The position numbers and the translations under genes are program-made. The notes beneath the pieces were generated by a model. That model was not told the DNA's origin and made no database searches. It saw only the letters and a program-made list of their open reading frames with translations. 64,000 nt of DNA from Desulfobacter sp. (GTDB lineage: Bacteria > Desulfobacterota > Desulfobacteria > Desulfobacterales > Desulfobacteraceae): the NCBI GenBank assembly GCA_028768525.1, contig CP054837.1:62001-126000 (forward strand), given 5' to 3'. Position 1 is the stretch's first letter. Every line of letters begins with the position of its first letter. Of the stretch, positions 63,108-64,000 are shown piece after piece.

Positions 63108-63544
63108 GGTTCATCAACTCCAAACACTTTAGTATAACCTGGGCCTACACCAAACCCAAAGTCAAATCCGGGTACAAAGTCTATAGTTATTGATGTAGCC
63201 CACCATTTACCGTCAGGAATAGCAATATCAACAGCCCAAAACCATCTTAAAGATAGCCGATGTGATAATCCACCTAAATCTTCTGCATTTGCAAAAGGAG
63301 CGAAAATGATACCTGCTCCCAAATCTGCTGTAGCTTGTAAGCCTTTAGAAACTTGACCATCTAATGCTGCAAAACCATCATCTCTTCCCCAGTCGTATAA
63401 TACTGCTACGCTTGCATCACCTGCTCCAATAACGCCTGCGGAAGCGCCTCCAAAAAATCCAGTCACAAATCGCAATCCCAACGGATCAATCTTATTTATA
63501 GGATCATTTAGAGCATAAACAAACGGATTAATTCCCCCAGCCAA
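63098..63544 (-). CDS. orphan Rhs C-terminal toxin tip 3
   Basis: The coded frame starts at a TTG (63544) but is open upstream to about 63700, including the Rhs core residues RCIALYPGQYYDAETGNHYN and [18 protein letters not shown]. After the KIDPLGL boundary comes a tip of about 125 residues rich in Gly, Ala and aromatic residues (FVTGFFGGASAGVIGAGDAS, TADLGAGIIFAPFANAEDLGG, WWATSITIDFVPGFDFGFG). The glycine-rich hydrophobic part could enter membranes; the paired membrane protein would fit this. No known toxin family is recognised. Confidence 0.72.
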   Translation of the reverse strand: MAGGINPFVYALNDPINKIDPLGLRFVTGFFGGASAGVIGAGDASVAVLYDWGRDDGFAALDGQVSKGLQATADLGAGIIFAPFANAEDLGGLSHRLSLRWFWAVDIAIPDGKWWATSITIDFVPGFDFGFGVGPGYTKVFGVDEPCD

Positions 63545-63659
63545 CCCAATCGGATCAGGAGTCAGGTATCTCCCCGTTGCAGGATCGTAATATCTACGCC
63601 AATTGTAATGGTTTCCGGTCTCAGCATCATAGTACTGTCCCGGATATAATGCGATGCAC
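63477..63659 (-). repeat. Rhs core-end repeat, copy 3
   Basis: A 183-bp segment matching copies 1 and 2. The three copies are spaced 1,219 and 965 bp apart and carry different tips. Confidence 0.85.
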
Positions 63660-63755
63660 CTCTCCCCCTTAAAGAGGTGTTTTAAATTGCAAAGCCCCCA
63701 AATTTACATCTCAAGGCCTGCCCCTTAATCTTTACCCACTAATCATCGTCAATGC

Positions 63756-63944
63756 CTATTTTTTGAATGTAGTTAAAAAAAAGTAACATCCTAATATCAT
63801 AAGGAATGGACAGACAATGATTTTTATATCTGAAAAATTAAAAGTCATACCATATTGTCTGCTATAAATGACAGGATTGATCCAAATCGATAAACCACTA
63901 AAAATTAAAACTAAACCGAAAATGCAATTAATAAATTTATTCAT
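63756..63944 (-). CDS. small two-helix membrane protein, possible immunity protein
   Basis: 62 residues with two predicted membrane helices (about 5-25 and 40-58). It sits upstream of tip 3 and 14 bases after a frame that enters from the right edge. Its size, position and membrane nature fit an immunity gene for the toxin encoded beyond the window. Confidence 0.5.
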   Translation of the reverse strand: MNKFINCIFGLVLIFSGLSIWINPVIYSRQYGMTFNFSDIKIIVCPFLMILGCYFFLTTFKK

Positions 63945-63957
63945 GATGTTTTACTTT

Positions 63958-64000
63958 TCAATTCGAGCAAGGATCTTTATCCTGATTATAGAAATCTAAA
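63958..64000 (-). CDS. possible C-terminus of another Rhs toxin running in from the right edge
   Basis: On the minus strand an open frame from the window edge reads LDFYNQDKDPCSN and stops at 63958. Its ending resembles the PCE and PCD endings of tips 2 and 3. Only 13 codons are visible, so this is tentative. Confidence 0.3.
   Translation of the reverse strand, partial: LDFYNQDKDPCSN

Noticed and set aside
1..64000. tRNA, rRNA or CRISPR array
   Set aside because: No cloverleaf, rRNA-like segment or regularly spaced short repeat was recognised by eye. The only repeats at scale are the three Rhs core ends.

Overview
The window looks like chromosomal DNA of a strictly anaerobic deltaproteobacterium, most likely a sulfate reducer of the Desulfobacterales. 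This is an inference: no dsr, apr or rRNA gene is present. It rests on overall gene style, many sigma-54 activators and large hybrid kinases, a TRAP/LIV/alanine-symporter transport set, and a taurine pathway that releases sulfite. Positions 1 to about 59,000 are GC-rich, densely packed core-type DNA. From about 59,000 to the end the DNA is visibly AT-richer and carries mobile and toxin genes.

Layout. 1-8,150: exonuclease VII (xseBA), a Bax-inhibitor-1 membrane protein, glmM with a GlmU-like beta-helix protein, pgi and a fabH. 8,384-18,600: a Ca/Na antiporter, a receiver-only response regulator paired with a receiver-less sigma-54 activator, a complete branched-chain amino acid ABC transporter (livJHMGF order), a MalY/PatB C-S lyase and a DUF3795-DUF3786 type protein. 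18,724-26,169: an alanine/glycine:cation symporter preceded by an NtrC-type regulator and a 1,447-residue hybrid kinase with three periplasmic solute-binding domains. Three GGGTCA-type inverted repeats lie between regulator and symporter. 26,255-34,503: a glycine-oxidation block, with lpd divergent from an Lrp regulator, gcvT-gcvH-gcvPA-gcvPB, lipB and lipA. 34,609-39,759: a second hybrid kinase and sigma-54 response regulator.

39,816-48,021 is a taurine dissimilation locus. A TRAP transporter (dctPQM type) has a near-perfect -24/-12 promoter and is divergent from xsc-tpa-ald. Tpa moves the taurine amino group to pyruvate, Ald recycles alanine to pyruvate and ammonium, and Xsc splits sulfoacetaldehyde to acetyl phosphate and sulfite. 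48,289-58,921 holds argA, ugd, pepN, a UDP-glucuronate epimerase, a small arginine-rich protein with a consensus promoter, a bacterial cereblon-like CULT-domain protein, an EI24/CysZ-type membrane protein, a class IV aminotransferase, a PflX-like radical SAM protein and a Nudix hydrolase.

59,000-64,000 is an accessory region: a GNAT acetyltransferase, an integrase remnant, an intact IS5-family element (842 bp, TA duplication), and a string of orphan Rhs C-terminal toxin tips, each starting with the same roughly 183-bp Rhs core segment and each of the complete ones followed by an overlapping immunity-type gene. The main rhs gene, if present, lies beyond the right edge. No tRNA, rRNA or CRISPR array was recognised.
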